Assembly (NCBI GenBank): GCA_902825945.1
Contig: CADECY010000002.1
Span: 98,707 to 162,706 of the forward strand
Source: an uncultured Acidobacteriota bacterium
GTDB lineage: Bacteria; Acidobacteriota; Terriglobia; Bryobacterales; Bryobacteraceae
DNA: 64,000 nt
Reading direction: 5' to 3'
Of the stretch, positions 10,445-19,554 are shown piece after piece; within the stretch, counting starts at the first letter, position 1; each line of letters opens with the position of its first letter. A model generated the notes under the pieces. That model was not told the DNA's origin and did not search any database. It worked only from the letters and a program-made list of their open reading frames with translations. Made by a program: the position numbers and the translations under genes.

Positions 10445-10493
10445 TACGAGGCCAAACTCACCATTCTACCCGACCGCCGCCCAAGCCCTGGTT

Positions 10494-13142
10494 TCAAGGC
10501 CCGGCGAGGAAGGTGGTGACGCCGGTTTGTCCGGGCGAATTCGACCATGGACCCCAGCTCGCATCGGATCCAGGCATGCACGTGGCGCCCGATGGACACG
10601 CCCGCACGATTCCGCCATACGGGATCTGGTTCGACACCAGCGGAACCTCCACGCGCAGCCCGGGCGTTACGCCGCGCACCACCGGCTCGGATTGACCCTG
10701 AATCGCGATCCAGTATTCGTACAGGGTCGCGCCGGGAACCGGAGTCCAACCGAGAACGGCATTGCCGGAAGGAATCGACGACGTGATGCCCACGTCCTGA
10801 TGCCGCGGGGCTACCATCGTGGGCGCGATCGGACTGGCGGCGCGCACGACGAATCCCGACGCCGGACCTTGCGCTTCGTTCGGGAGACCAGGGTTGGCGA
10901 TCACCACCGCGTCATGGCGACTGCCCTCCCCTCGGAATTTCGCGGCCCAAACATTCGATTTGGTCAAGATGTCGAGCGCCGGGGCTCCGCGCTGAAGGTC
11001 TTGCACGTAGAGGCGGTAGATCGTGTTCGATCCGTTGTCTCCCGCGATGCGGTTCCAGGCGAACGTCACGGTCGAGCTGTCGAGAGTGCTACCCCCGATC
11101 GGGCTCGCGAGAGCAGGGACGTTGGGCGCCGGGCCCGGAGGATTCAATTGACTCGCCGCACTATAGGGACCGCAGCCATTGCCATTGCAGGCCGCCACGA
11201 TAAAGCTCGTCTGGCCGGGCGGCACCGTGATCGTGGTGCTCGCCGTCGAGACACGCCGGCTGGCAACCGACAAAGCTCCGCCGCCGGGCCCGGAGTTCGT
11301 CTGAATCGCCTGCAGGACATAGATGTCAGCCCCGGTCACGGAGTTCCAGGAACACGCAGCCGTCTGTCCGTTCTGCAAGGTGCAGGCTGGCGCGGAAGGC
11401 GCGCTCGTGGGGGCAGCGGGCAAACTGACGGCGAAGTTCACCGGCTCTGACCACGGTCCGCAGGCGATCGCGCAGGCGCGGACCAGGAGCTGATAGCTGG
11501 ACGAGGAACGGAGAGAGGCGATGGTGCTCGTCGCGGGCGGCCCGCCGTGGTTGGCCACCGAAAGTACAACCGCGCCACCGCGCGCGAGATCGGTCAGTTG
11601 GACCTCGTAACTGGCGGCTCCGGCCACGCCCGTCCAACTGAATTGCGGCGACGATATGGCGATGTTCGCGCCTGGGATGGGGGCGGTGATCGACGGTGCC
11701 GAGGAGGGCCCGTCCGCGATAACGGCGAATACGACGCTCGAGGCGTGTCCGCAGCTGGTTTCCGGAAGTCCGGCCACGCAGGCGCGAAGCGAAAACACAT
11801 AGCCACCATTGGGCAGATCGACCACGGTGGAGAGCGAGTTCGAGCCTGTTAGCGTTCCACGGAACACCGCGCTGCCATCGGTTCGGTCGATCGAGAGGCT
11901 CCACGCGCTGGCCCCCTGCACCGGCTGCCACCGGAACGTCACGCTCGGAACTCTGATGTTCTGGCCCGCCACTGGGCTCGCGATCGCCGGGCTGCCTAGC
12001 AGGACAGGCACTGGCGGCGGCGTGACTCGGAATATTTCGCCCGTTGCCCCGGACCCGAAGTAGAGTTCGCCCGCTTCATCCTCGCCGAACGTGGTGATGA
12101 ACCGGCCGTCGCTTCGGAGGAGGCGGTTGGTCCACCCAGTTCCGGCTGGACTGAGCCCCCAGATGCGGCCCGATCCGAAATCCGCATAGACGTAGGTGCC
12201 CCGCAGGGCCAGGTTCGACGCGCCGCGATACACGTAGCCGCCGATCACCGAGATGTCGCCGTTGGCCCGGCCGTAGTCGAGCACGGGCGGCGTGAGCCCA
12301 GCCGAGGGGCAGTTCGTGGAGGGGGAATAGCAAAGGGTTCCCTCCATGATCTTCCAGCCGTAGTTCTGGCCGCCGGTGCTACCCGCTTGCTGGAAGTTGA
12401 TCTCCTCGCGGGCGTCCTGGCCGACATCGCCGATCCACAAGTCGCCGGTTTGACGATCGAACGAGAATCGCCACGGATTACGAAGTCCGAGCGCCCAGAT
12501 CTCGGCCCGTCCGTTGCCGTTCGACACGAACGGATTCCCCGGCGGAATCCGGTACGGACCGGTGGCGGCGCCCTCGGTATCGATGCGAATGATCTTGCCA
12601 TTCAAGACCGCTAGATTCTGTGCGCGGTTTTCTGGATCGGCCCCGAGGCTCCCATCGCCGAAGCTCGCGTACAGGAAGCCGTCGGGCCCGAACTTGATCT
12701 GGCCTCCATGATGATGGGCGCTCGGCTTGGGAACGGTGATCAACACGGCCCCGGAGTTGAGGTCGGCGGCATCCGGGTTCGAGGCCGAAACACGATACCT
12801 CGCGATGATGGAGGTCAGGCACGTCGCGTCCGTATGAGACGCGTAGAAGTAGCCCTTCGACGCGAAGCCTGGCGGAAAAGCGATTCCGAGCAACCCGCAC
12901 TCGTCCTGCCCCACCGTGCGGGAGCCCAAGTCGAGGAAGGGCTGAGGCTGGACGGCGCCATTTCGGATGATCGACACGATGCCGCTCCTTTGAGCGACGA
13001 ACAACCTTCCGGAACCGTCACCGGAGTGGGTAATATCGACCGGAAGGCCGAATCCTCCCGCGACCCGCGTCAGCGCGATCTCGGGTGTCTGGGAGAAGGT
13101 GGGCACAACCCCCAGTACGCACATCACCAAGGCGGTGCGCAT
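10494..13142 (-). CDS. Secreted PQQ-type glucose/sorbosone dehydrogenase-like protein with Fn3-like repeats (paralogue A)
   Basis: An 882-residue exported protein with a signal peptide of about 18 residues. Residues about 20-375 form a six-bladed GSDH-type propeller (PF07995-like), with HHHGGQIKFGPDGFLYASFGD carrying the catalytic-type His, ALGLRNPWRFSFD, and GDVGQDAREEINF. The rest consists of Fn3/Ig-like modules (for example TFRWQPVQGASAW, FSWTGVAGAASYEVQL). The family oxidises sugars or other polyols with PQQ in the periplasm or outside the cell; the substrate is unknown. It is the most divergent of three tandem paralogues. TATAAT lies 5 nt before its ATG. Confidence 0.85.
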   Translation of the reverse strand: MRTALVMCVLGVVPTFSQTPEIALTRVAGGFGLPVDITHSGDGSGRLFVAQRSGIVSIIRNGAVQPQPFLDLGSRTVGQDECGLLGIAFPPGFASKGYFYASHTDATCLTSIIARYRVSASNPDAADLNSGAVLITVPKPSAHHHGGQIKFGPDGFLYASFGDGSLGADPENRAQNLAVLNGKIIRIDTEGAATGPYRIPPGNPFVSNGNGRAEIWALGLRNPWRFSFDRQTGDLWIGDVGQDAREEINFQQAGSTGGQNYGWKIMEGTLCYSPSTNCPSAGLTPPVLDYGRANGDISVIGGYVYRGASNLALRGTYVYADFGSGRIWGLSPAGTGWTNRLLRSDGRFITTFGEDEAGELYFGSGATGEIFRVTPPPVPVLLGSPAIASPVAGQNIRVPSVTFRWQPVQGASAWSLSIDRTDGSAVFRGTLTGSNSLSTVVDLPNGGYVFSLRACVAGLPETSCGHASSVVFAVIADGPSSAPSITAPIPGANIAISSPQFSWTGVAGAASYEVQLTDLARGGAVVLSVANHGGPPATSTIASLRSSSSYQLLVRACAIACGPWSEPVNFAVSLPAAPTSAPSAPACTLQNGQTAACSWNSVTGADIYVLQAIQTNSGPGGGALSVASRRVSTASTTITVPPGQTSFIVAACNGNGCGPYSAASQLNPPGPAPNVPALASPIGGSTLDSSTVTFAWNRIAGDNGSNTIYRLYVQDLQRGAPALDILTKSNVWAAKFRGEGSRHDAVVIANPGLPNEAQGPASGFVVRAASPIAPTMVAPRHQDVGITSSIPSGNAVLGWTPVPGATLYEYWIAIQGQSEPVVRGVTPGLRVEVPLVSNQIPYGGIVRACPSGATCMPGSDASWGPWSNSPGQTGVTTFLAGP

Positions 13143-13147
13143 GCCTC

Positions 13148-13153
13148 ATTATA
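13148..13153 (-). promoter_or_regulatory. TATAAT -10 element 5 nt upstream of an ATG (probable leaderless promoter)
   Basis: On the minus strand TATAAT is followed by GAGGC and then the ATG of the gene at 10494-13142. Normal initiation 6-8 nt after a -10 would place the transcript start at or within the start codon. No good -35 is seen. Confidence 0.45.
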
Positions 13154-13269
13154 CCCGTACTAGGCCGTAAAGGTGCGCGATATTTCAAGTTTTTGTTTCA
13201 CAAGCCGTTTACAGATAACGACTTGCCGATGGCACCGCCGCACGATCTTCGAATTCGACGACAAATCAT

Positions 13270-14729
13270 CTACGGCCCGACCAGGAAACTCGTAACACCC
13301 GTCTGCCCCGGAGCGCTCGACCATGGACCCCAGTTCGTCTCGGACCCGAACGTGCATGTGCCCGTCAGGCAAGCCCGCACGATTCCGTTGTGCGGAGTCT
13401 GGCTCGCCACCAAAGGGATCTGGACCTGCAAACCCGGCGTCACGCCGCGCGCGAGTGGTTCGAACTGGCCCGACAAGCTCATCCAGTATTCGTAGAGCGT
13501 TGCCCCGGGAATTGGCGTCCAGCCCAGTTGCACGTTACCCACCGGAACGGTGAGGGAGACATCGGGCGCCTGATGCCGCGGTGCTACCATCGTCGGCGAG
13601 GATGGATTCGGACCCCTGACGATGAACGCCGCGGCAGGCCCCTGCGCTTGGCCCGGCGAGCCCGGGTTAGCGATCACCAATGCGTCGTAGCGAGTTCCAC
13701 CGCCTCGGAACTGCGCAGCCCAGAAGTTGGACTTCGTCAGTACATCAAGCGCCGTTCCGCCCCGCGCAAAGTCCTGCACGAACAGGCGGTAGACGGTGTT
13801 CGAGCCATTGTCGCCCGGTATTCGGCTCCAGGCGAATGTGACGATCGGCCCCGTTACCGCATCGCCCGCAACGGGAGCCGCCAGAATCGGAACGCTCGAC
13901 GCCGGACCGGCAGGTGTCAAGTCGACTGATCCGCTATAGCTGCTACAACCGTTGCCGTTGCACGCCGCTACGATGAGCCGCGTGAGCCCGGGCGGCACGG
14001 TGATGCTGGCGTTCGTGGTGGAAACGCGCTGGCTCGCGACAGTGAGCGGACCGCCTCCGGGACCGGCCGCCGGCTGAATCGCCTGCAGGATGTAGATGTC
14101 TGCGCCCGGAGTGCTATTCCAATTGCAGAGCGCGGTTTGACCGCCCTGCAGGCTACAACTCAGGCCCGCGGGCGGAGTGGAAGGGACGGGTGGCAGGGTC
14201 ACCGAGAAATTGACAGGCGTGGACCACGGTCCACATCCGGCGGTGCAGGCCCGCACGCGCAACTGATAGTTCGTCGACGATCGCACGGACGCGATGGTGC
14301 TGGTAGCCGGCGGATTGCCGTAGTTCGCCGTCGAGAGTGCGGACGCGCCCCCGCCAGCCACGTCGATCAGTTCCACCTCATATCCGGCAACGCCCGCGAT
14401 GGCCGACCAGGAAAACTGCAAGGTCGAGAGGTTGAATGAAGCCCCGTTGGCAGGCTGCGTAATCGTGGGCGCCGTGGCGGGGCGCGCTTGACTCACCGCG
14501 AACGCCACGGAAGACGCGGGTCCGCAATTCGGGTCCGCGTAACCGCCGTTGCATCCCCGCACCGAGAACGTGTAGGCCCCGTCGGGCAGGGTGATCAACG
14601 TCGAAAGCACGCTCGCGCCGGAGAGCACTCCCTGGAAGACGCGTGTGCCGCCGGCCGTCTGGTCGACAGTGAGCGACCATCCGGTGGCGCCGGTGACGGC
14701 GGACCACTGGAAGGTAACGCCGGAGACGC
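13270..14729 (-). repeat. 1,460-bp direct repeat, copy 1 (3' half of paralogue B)
   Basis: Comparison with 16459-17918 (constant offset 3,189 bp) shows identity in every line compared. The identity begins exactly at the stop codon of the gene and ends in the linker between the propeller and the first Fn3-like module. Similarity continues in patches for about 90 bp beyond. No terminal inverted repeats or transposase are present. Confidence 0.93.
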
Positions 14730-15912
14730 CGACCACCTGTCCGTTGAAAGGCGATTGGATCGCGGGTGCGGCGGAGGGAGGGCGCGGATCGACGCGGAAG
14801 ACTTCGCCCCGGGAGTAAGCTGCCGCGTACAAGTCACCCGTTTCGTCTTCGCCGAAGGTGCTGATCCCAAATCCGGCGTTGGCGAGCAGGCGGTTGTCCC
14901 ATGATGGGCCGTTGCGCCGGAGTCCCCAGACGCGAGCCGAGATGAAGTCGGCGTAGACATAGGTCCCCACTAATCCGGGACTGCGCGAACCCCGGTAAAC
15001 GTATCCCCCGGTGACAGATCGGTCTCCGGCCGCGTGGCTGTATTGGAAAATGGGCGCGGTGTAGTTCGCCGGGTTGCAGACCGCACCCGGTGGATAACAG
15101 GCGAAGCCCTCCATCAGGTCCCATCCGTAATTCTGCCCGCCGGGTAACCCAGCGGCGAGGAAATTGATCTCCTCATTGTCATTCTGTCCGACATCGCCCA
15201 TCCAGAAGTCCCCTGTAGCGCGATCGAAGGAATACTTCCAAGGATTACGAAGCCCGAGCGCCCAGATCTCGGGCTTGGAGCCAGGATCCGAAACGAAGGG
15301 ATTGCTTGGGGGAATCCAGTAGGGGCTTGCCCCGTTTTCGGTGTCGATTCGCAAGATCTTGCCGAGAAAGCTGTTACGATTCTGCGCAAAATTCCCAGGG
15401 TCGCCGGCGTCACCACCATCGCCGAAGGCGATATAGAGGAAGCCATCCGGCCCGAATTGGATCTGACCGCCTTTGTGGTTCGGGAAGGCCGGGTACGGCT
15501 GCGCCTGCGTAAGCAGGATGGTCTCCGAGTTCAGGTCCGCCACGTCTGGATTGTTGTTCGATACCCGATGCCGGGCGACGACCGAACTGGCGCAGTTGGG
15601 ACTGTTGTAGTAGACGTAGAAGTGTTGCTTGGAGGCGAATCCCGGAGGAAACGCCAAGCCGAGCAGGCCGCATTCGCCCCGGAGCTCAGTTTTCGCCCCG
15701 AGCGAAAGAAAGGGAGTGCTGAGCAGCGACCCGTTCTTCAGAATGCGGATGACACCGCTCTGCTGAGCGATGAACAGACGGCCACTACCGTCTCGAGCAT
15801 TGGTGATCTCGACCGGCGTGGCGAGTCCGGCGGCGACGGAAGTGAACTGGATCTCGGGAGTCTGCGCGAACGCGGAGGCTGCGCCAGCGAGGATAGTCAG
15901 GAGGAGTTTCAT
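13270..15912 (-). CDS. Secreted PQQ-type glucose/sorbosone dehydrogenase-like protein with Fn3-like repeats (paralogue B)
   Basis: An 880-residue exported protein, signal peptide MKLLLTILAGAASAFAQ. The GSDH-type propeller (about 18-375) includes NHKGGQIQFGPDGFLYIAFG, ALGLRNPWKYSFD and MGDVGQNDNEEINF. It is followed by at least three Fn3/Ig-like modules and a C-terminal domain ending TSFLVGP. The last about 486 codons are nucleotide-identical to those of the next paralogue (16459-19101), while the N-terminal enzymes differ at many codons. I chose ATG 15912 because the signal peptide begins there and it aligns with paralogue C. Confidence 0.87.
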   Translation of the reverse strand: MKLLLTILAGAASAFAQTPEIQFTSVAAGLATPVEITNARDGSGRLFIAQQSGVIRILKNGSLLSTPFLSLGAKTELRGECGLLGLAFPPGFASKQHFYVYYNSPNCASSVVARHRVSNNNPDVADLNSETILLTQAQPYPAFPNHKGGQIQFGPDGFLYIAFGDGGDAGDPGNFAQNRNSFLGKILRIDTENGASPYWIPPSNPFVSDPGSKPEIWALGLRNPWKYSFDRATGDFWMGDVGQNDNEEINFLAAGLPGGQNYGWDLMEGFACYPPGAVCNPANYTAPIFQYSHAAGDRSVTGGYVYRGSRSPGLVGTYVYADFISARVWGLRRNGPSWDNRLLANAGFGISTFGEDETGDLYAAAYSRGEVFRVDPRPPSAAPAIQSPFNGQVVGVSGVTFQWSAVTGATGWSLTVDQTAGGTRVFQGVLSGASVLSTLITLPDGAYTFSVRGCNGGYADPNCGPASSVAFAVSQARPATAPTITQPANGASFNLSTLQFSWSAIAGVAGYEVELIDVAGGGASALSTANYGNPPATSTIASVRSSTNYQLRVRACTAGCGPWSTPVNFSVTLPPVPSTPPAGLSCSLQGGQTALCNWNSTPGADIYILQAIQPAAGPGGGPLTVASQRVSTTNASITVPPGLTRLIVAACNGNGCSSYSGSVDLTPAGPASSVPILAAPVAGDAVTGPIVTFAWSRIPGDNGSNTVYRLFVQDFARGGTALDVLTKSNFWAAQFRGGGTRYDALVIANPGSPGQAQGPAAAFIVRGPNPSSPTMVAPRHQAPDVSLTVPVGNVQLGWTPIPGATLYEYWMSLSGQFEPLARGVTPGLQVQIPLVASQTPHNGIVRACLTGTCTFGSETNWGPWSSAPGQTGVTSFLVGP

Positions 15913-15954
15913 GCGGATCGGGGGCTCCGGATTACACAATACCATGGGTTCCGC

Positions 15955-16111
15955 GACGGACTCACCGGGATACTATTCGCTCGGAAAGACGTACGCGCGA
16001 GAGCCGCAAATGACGGAAAAAGTGGCAATCGATTTGAGCGCCGCTACTTTGGAACGGTGCGCAACCGAAGAGGATTCCGGCGGAATCGAGGCCTCGATGA
16101 TCCTCACTTGA
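15955..16111 (+). pseudogene. Relic of a thioesterase gene (5' fragment)
   Basis: The frame reads LGKTYAREPQMTEKVAIDLS and ends in a stop after ASMILT. It aligns with the start of the intact thioesterase at 19159-19554 (LGKTHERKLLVTGEVAIDFM, later LATPWMI). DNA similarity is visible too, for example CTCGGAAAGAC and AATCGATTT. It sits divergently upstream of paralogue B exactly as the intact gene sits upstream of paralogue C. The parsimonious reading is that one duplication copied the sugar-dehydrogenase gene together with its upstream neighbour, whose copy then decayed. Confidence 0.65.
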
Positions 16112-16458
16112 ACCGGGGACATCGGAATGAGCGGGGTGGGCGGGGTTTCCTCTCGAGAACTGGAGTTGGTAAAAACCATACTACTGCGAAATCATCTGGC
16201 CTGAACCCAACTCTTCACTCCCAGGAACCCCTCGGATCGATTGGTGGGGAGGCCGGGCGAGCGCTCGCGGCAATGTCCTTTGTCGACACGCGTCACCGGC
16301 CAGATTGCGCAAGCACCGAAAGGATCTATCCGGCGCAATCAACTTCCCGGAATGGGTTGATGGCACCCCGTGGCGGACTGTCGTTCCAATTCACTCACTT
16401 GGCAGATTCCACAACCGCCGCCTCTGCAACACCAGCCCCGGCAGATAGGCTTGCGGCC
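16112..16458. other. Intergenic DNA without a recognisable gene
   Basis: This 347-bp stretch separates the stop of paralogue C from the thioesterase relic. Short ORFs on both strands show no family similarity that I recognise. It may hold the decayed remainder of the duplicated thioesterase gene, but I cannot align it. Confidence 0.5.
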
Positions 16459-17918
16459 CTACGGCCCGACCAGGAAACTCGTAACACCCGTCTGCCCCGG
16501 AGCGCTCGACCATGGACCCCAGTTCGTCTCGGACCCGAACGTGCATGTGCCCGTCAGGCAAGCCCGCACGATTCCGTTGTGCGGAGTCTGGCTCGCCACC
16601 AAAGGGATCTGGACCTGCAAACCCGGCGTCACGCCGCGCGCGAGTGGTTCGAACTGGCCCGACAAGCTCATCCAGTATTCGTAGAGCGTTGCCCCGGGAA
16701 TTGGCGTCCAGCCCAGTTGCACGTTACCCACCGGAACGGTGAGGGAGACATCGGGCGCCTGATGCCGCGGTGCTACCATCGTCGGCGAGGATGGATTCGG
16801 ACCCCTGACGATGAACGCCGCGGCAGGCCCCTGCGCTTGGCCCGGCGAGCCCGGGTTAGCGATCACCAATGCGTCGTAGCGAGTTCCACCGCCTCGGAAC
16901 TGCGCAGCCCAGAAGTTGGACTTCGTCAGTACATCAAGCGCCGTTCCGCCCCGCGCAAAGTCCTGCACGAACAGGCGGTAGACGGTGTTCGAGCCATTGT
17001 CGCCCGGTATTCGGCTCCAGGCGAATGTGACGATCGGCCCCGTTACCGCATCGCCCGCAACGGGAGCCGCCAGAATCGGAACGCTCGACGCCGGACCGGC
17101 AGGTGTCAAGTCGACTGATCCGCTATAGCTGCTACAACCGTTGCCGTTGCACGCCGCTACGATGAGCCGCGTGAGCCCGGGCGGCACGGTGATGCTGGCG
17201 TTCGTGGTGGAAACGCGCTGGCTCGCGACAGTGAGCGGACCGCCTCCGGGACCGGCCGCCGGCTGAATCGCCTGCAGGATGTAGATGTCTGCGCCCGGAG
17301 TGCTATTCCAATTGCAGAGCGCGGTTTGACCGCCCTGCAGGCTACAACTCAGGCCCGCGGGCGGAGTGGAAGGGACGGGTGGCAGGGTCACCGAGAAATT
17401 GACAGGCGTGGACCACGGTCCACATCCGGCGGTGCAGGCCCGCACGCGCAACTGATAGTTCGTCGACGATCGCACGGACGCGATGGTGCTGGTAGCCGGC
17501 GGATTGCCGTAGTTCGCCGTCGAGAGTGCGGACGCGCCCCCGCCAGCCACGTCGATCAGTTCCACCTCATATCCGGCAACGCCCGCGATGGCCGACCAGG
17601 AAAACTGCAAGGTCGAGAGGTTGAATGAAGCCCCGTTGGCAGGCTGCGTAATCGTGGGCGCCGTGGCGGGGCGCGCTTGACTCACCGCGAACGCCACGGA
17701 AGACGCGGGTCCGCAATTCGGGTCCGCGTAACCGCCGTTGCATCCCCGCACCGAGAACGTGTAGGCCCCGTCGGGCAGGGTGATCAACGTCGAAAGCACG
17801 CTCGCGCCGGAGAGCACTCCCTGGAAGACGCGTGTGCCGCCGGCCGTCTGGTCGACAGTGAGCGACCATCCGGTGGCGCCGGTGACGGCGGACCACTGGA
17901 AGGTAACGCCGGAGACGC
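16459..17918 (-). repeat. 1,460-bp direct repeat, copy 2 (3' half of paralogue C)
   Basis: The partner of 13270-14729, identical as far as can be compared by eye. The first difference upstream of the block is the base before the stop codon. The first difference at the other end is T at 17919 against C at 14730. Confidence 0.93.
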
Positions 17919-19101
17919 TCACCGTTTGCCCACTGGACGGCGATTGGATCGTGGGTGCGGCGGAGGGAGGGCGCGGATCGACGCGGAAGACTTCGCCCCG
18001 GAAATAGGCGCCGGCGTAAAGGTCACCCGCTTCGTCCTCTCCGAAAGTGCTGAGCGTGAGTCCACTGTTGGCCAGGAGACGATTGACCCAGGATTGTCCG
18101 TTCCGGCGCAGGCCCCAAACACGCGTCGAGATGAGGTCGACGTAGACGTAGGAGCCCACCAAGCCTGGGTTGCGCGAACCCCGGTAGACATAACCACCGA
18201 TGATGGATCGGTCTCCCGCCGCGTGGGTGTATTGGAAGATCGGCGCGGTGTAGTTCGCGGTGTTGCAAGTAGCACCCGGTGGATAGCAGTCGAAGCCCTC
18301 CACGACGTTCCACCCGTAGTTCTGCCCGCCGGGCAAACCGGCCGCCAGGAAATTGATCTCCTCGTTGTTGGCCTGCCCGACATCGGACATCCAGAAATCA
18401 CCAGTGGCGCGATCGAAGCTGAATTTCCAGGGATTGCGAGCTCCGAGCGCCCAGATCTCGGGCTTGTAGGCGGCGTTCGACACGAAGGGATTGCTCGCCG
18501 GAATTCCGTAGGGGATCACTCCGTTTTCGGTGTCGATGCGCAAGATCTTGCCCAGGAACGTGTTAGGATTCTGGGAGAAATTCCCGGGGTCGCCGGCGTC
18601 GCCACCGTCCCCGAACGCGATATAGAGGAAGCCATCCGGCCCGAACTGGAGCTGACCGGCCTTGTGGTTCAAGAAGTTCGGGTAGGGCTGCGCCTGCGTC
18701 AGCAGGATGGTCTCCGAGTTCAGGTCCGCCACGTCCGGATTGGCGGCCTGCACGCGGTACCGCGCGACGATGGAAGAGGTACACGATGCGTTGTTGTAGT
18801 GAACGTAGAAGTACTGTTTGGAAGCAAATCCTGGGGGAAACGCCAATCCGAGCAATCCGCACTCGTCGCGAGCCACGGTCTTCGACTCGAGCGTTAGAAA
18901 TGGAGCCGCGACCAGCGCGCCGTTCTTCATCATCCGGATAACTCCGTTCTGTTGAACGATGAACAGGCGGCCGGAGCCGTCTCGTGCATTCGTGATCTCG
19001 ACGGGGTTGATGAGTCCGGTGGCGACGGAAGTGAACTGGATCTCGGGAGTCTGCGCGAGCGCGCAGGTTACGCCAGCGAGGGTAGTCAGGAGAAATTTCA
19101 T
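16459..19101 (-). CDS. Secreted PQQ-type glucose/sorbosone dehydrogenase-like protein with Fn3-like repeats (paralogue C)
   Basis: An 880-residue exported protein, signal peptide MKFLLTTLAGVTCALAQ, with the same length and architecture as paralogue B. The propeller carries NHKAGQLQFGPDGFLYIAFG, ALGARNPWKFSFD and MSDVGQANNEEINF. The His-x-Gly-Gly of the other two paralogues is His-Lys-Ala-Gly here. The open frame extends upstream to 20004, but the signal peptide fixes the ATG at 19101. The Fn3-like C-terminal half is nucleotide-identical to paralogue B. The shared C-terminus may be a common surface- or substrate-binding module. Confidence 0.87.
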   Translation of the reverse strand: MKFLLTTLAGVTCALAQTPEIQFTSVATGLINPVEITNARDGSGRLFIVQQNGVIRMMKNGALVAAPFLTLESKTVARDECGLLGLAFPPGFASKQYFYVHYNNASCTSSIVARYRVQAANPDVADLNSETILLTQAQPYPNFLNHKAGQLQFGPDGFLYIAFGDGGDAGDPGNFSQNPNTFLGKILRIDTENGVIPYGIPASNPFVSNAAYKPEIWALGARNPWKFSFDRATGDFWMSDVGQANNEEINFLAAGLPGGQNYGWNVVEGFDCYPPGATCNTANYTAPIFQYTHAAGDRSIIGGYVYRGSRNPGLVGSYVYVDLISTRVWGLRRNGQSWVNRLLANSGLTLSTFGEDEAGDLYAGAYFRGEVFRVDPRPPSAAPTIQSPSSGQTVSVSGVTFQWSAVTGATGWSLTVDQTAGGTRVFQGVLSGASVLSTLITLPDGAYTFSVRGCNGGYADPNCGPASSVAFAVSQARPATAPTITQPANGASFNLSTLQFSWSAIAGVAGYEVELIDVAGGGASALSTANYGNPPATSTIASVRSSTNYQLRVRACTAGCGPWSTPVNFSVTLPPVPSTPPAGLSCSLQGGQTALCNWNSTPGADIYILQAIQPAAGPGGGPLTVASQRVSTTNASITVPPGLTRLIVAACNGNGCSSYSGSVDLTPAGPASSVPILAAPVAGDAVTGPIVTFAWSRIPGDNGSNTVYRLFVQDFARGGTALDVLTKSNFWAAQFRGGGTRYDALVIANPGSPGQAQGPAAAFIVRGPNPSSPTMVAPRHQAPDVSLTVPVGNVQLGWTPIPGATLYEYWMSLSGQFEPLARGVTPGLQVQIPLVASQTPHNGIVRACLTGTCTFGSETNWGPWSSAPGQTGVTSFLVGP

Positions 19102-19158
19102 TTCGAATCGGGGGCTCCGAACAACACGGTAGCATGGCTCTGCGGTAGACTCTCCGTG

Positions 19159-19554
19159 ATGGCGATTCCCCTCGGAAAGACTCACGAGCGCAAGCTTTTG
19201 GTGACCGGTGAAGTGGCGATCGATTTCATGGAGGCGGAACACGCGCGCGTACTCGCCACGCCTTGGATGATCTGGCATCTCGAGTTCACCTGCCGCGACC
19301 TGATCAAGCCGCTGCTCGACGAGGGGTTCGACTCTGTCGGCACAGAGGTCAACGTGAAGCATCTGGCGGCAACGCCGCTCGGCATGACCGCGACGTTTCG
19401 CGCCGAGGTGATCCACGTGGATGGCAATCGCGTGAAATTTCGTGTCGAGGCCTGGGACGAGCGCGACAAGATCGCCGAGGGCACCCACGAGCGCTACGTG
19501 GTGAACATTGCCAAGTTCGCCACGCGTGTGCAGGCCAAGGCCACGGGCCAGTAG
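19159..19554 (+). CDS. Hotdog thioesterase, fluoroacetyl-CoA-thioesterase-like
   Basis: A 131-residue single-hotdog protein. The segments LATPWMIWHLEFTCRDLIKP, then GFDSVGTEVNVKHLAATPLG and VKFRVEAWDERDKIAEGTHER, follow the FlK-like thioesterase pattern (Thr-Pro near the helix, conserved His-Leu-Ala-Ala-Thr and C-terminal E-x-T-H-x-R). The family hydrolyses small acyl-CoAs; the substrate is unknown. A TAGACT hexamer lies 7 nt before the ATG and no Shine-Dalgarno is seen. It is divergent from paralogue C, with 57 bp between starts. Confidence 0.8.
   Translation: MAIPLGKTHERKLLVTGEVAIDFMEAEHARVLATPWMIWHLEFTCRDLIKPLLDEGFDSVGTEVNVKHLAATPLGMTATFRAEVIHVDGNRVKFRVEAWDERDKIAEGTHERYVVNIAKFATRVQAKATGQ

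Noticed and set aside
15457..17118. A 553-codon plus-strand ORF spanning two sugar-dehydrogenase genes and the gap between them
   Set aside because: It is antisense to conserved domains on both sides, and its sequence is Arg-rich without family resemblance. Its length is due to GC-rich composition and the repeated block.
13270..17918. The 1,460-bp repeat as an insertion sequence or CRISPR-like array
   Set aside because: There is no transposase, no terminal inverted repeats and no target-site duplication. The repeat respects gene boundaries (stop codon and domain linker) and encodes Fn3-like modules.
13270..17918. The repeat as a pure assembly artefact
   Set aside because: The unique flanks on both sides differ and each copy completes a full-length gene of the same 880-residue length. 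Artefact is not excluded, but it is less likely than gene conversion; long reads would settle it.
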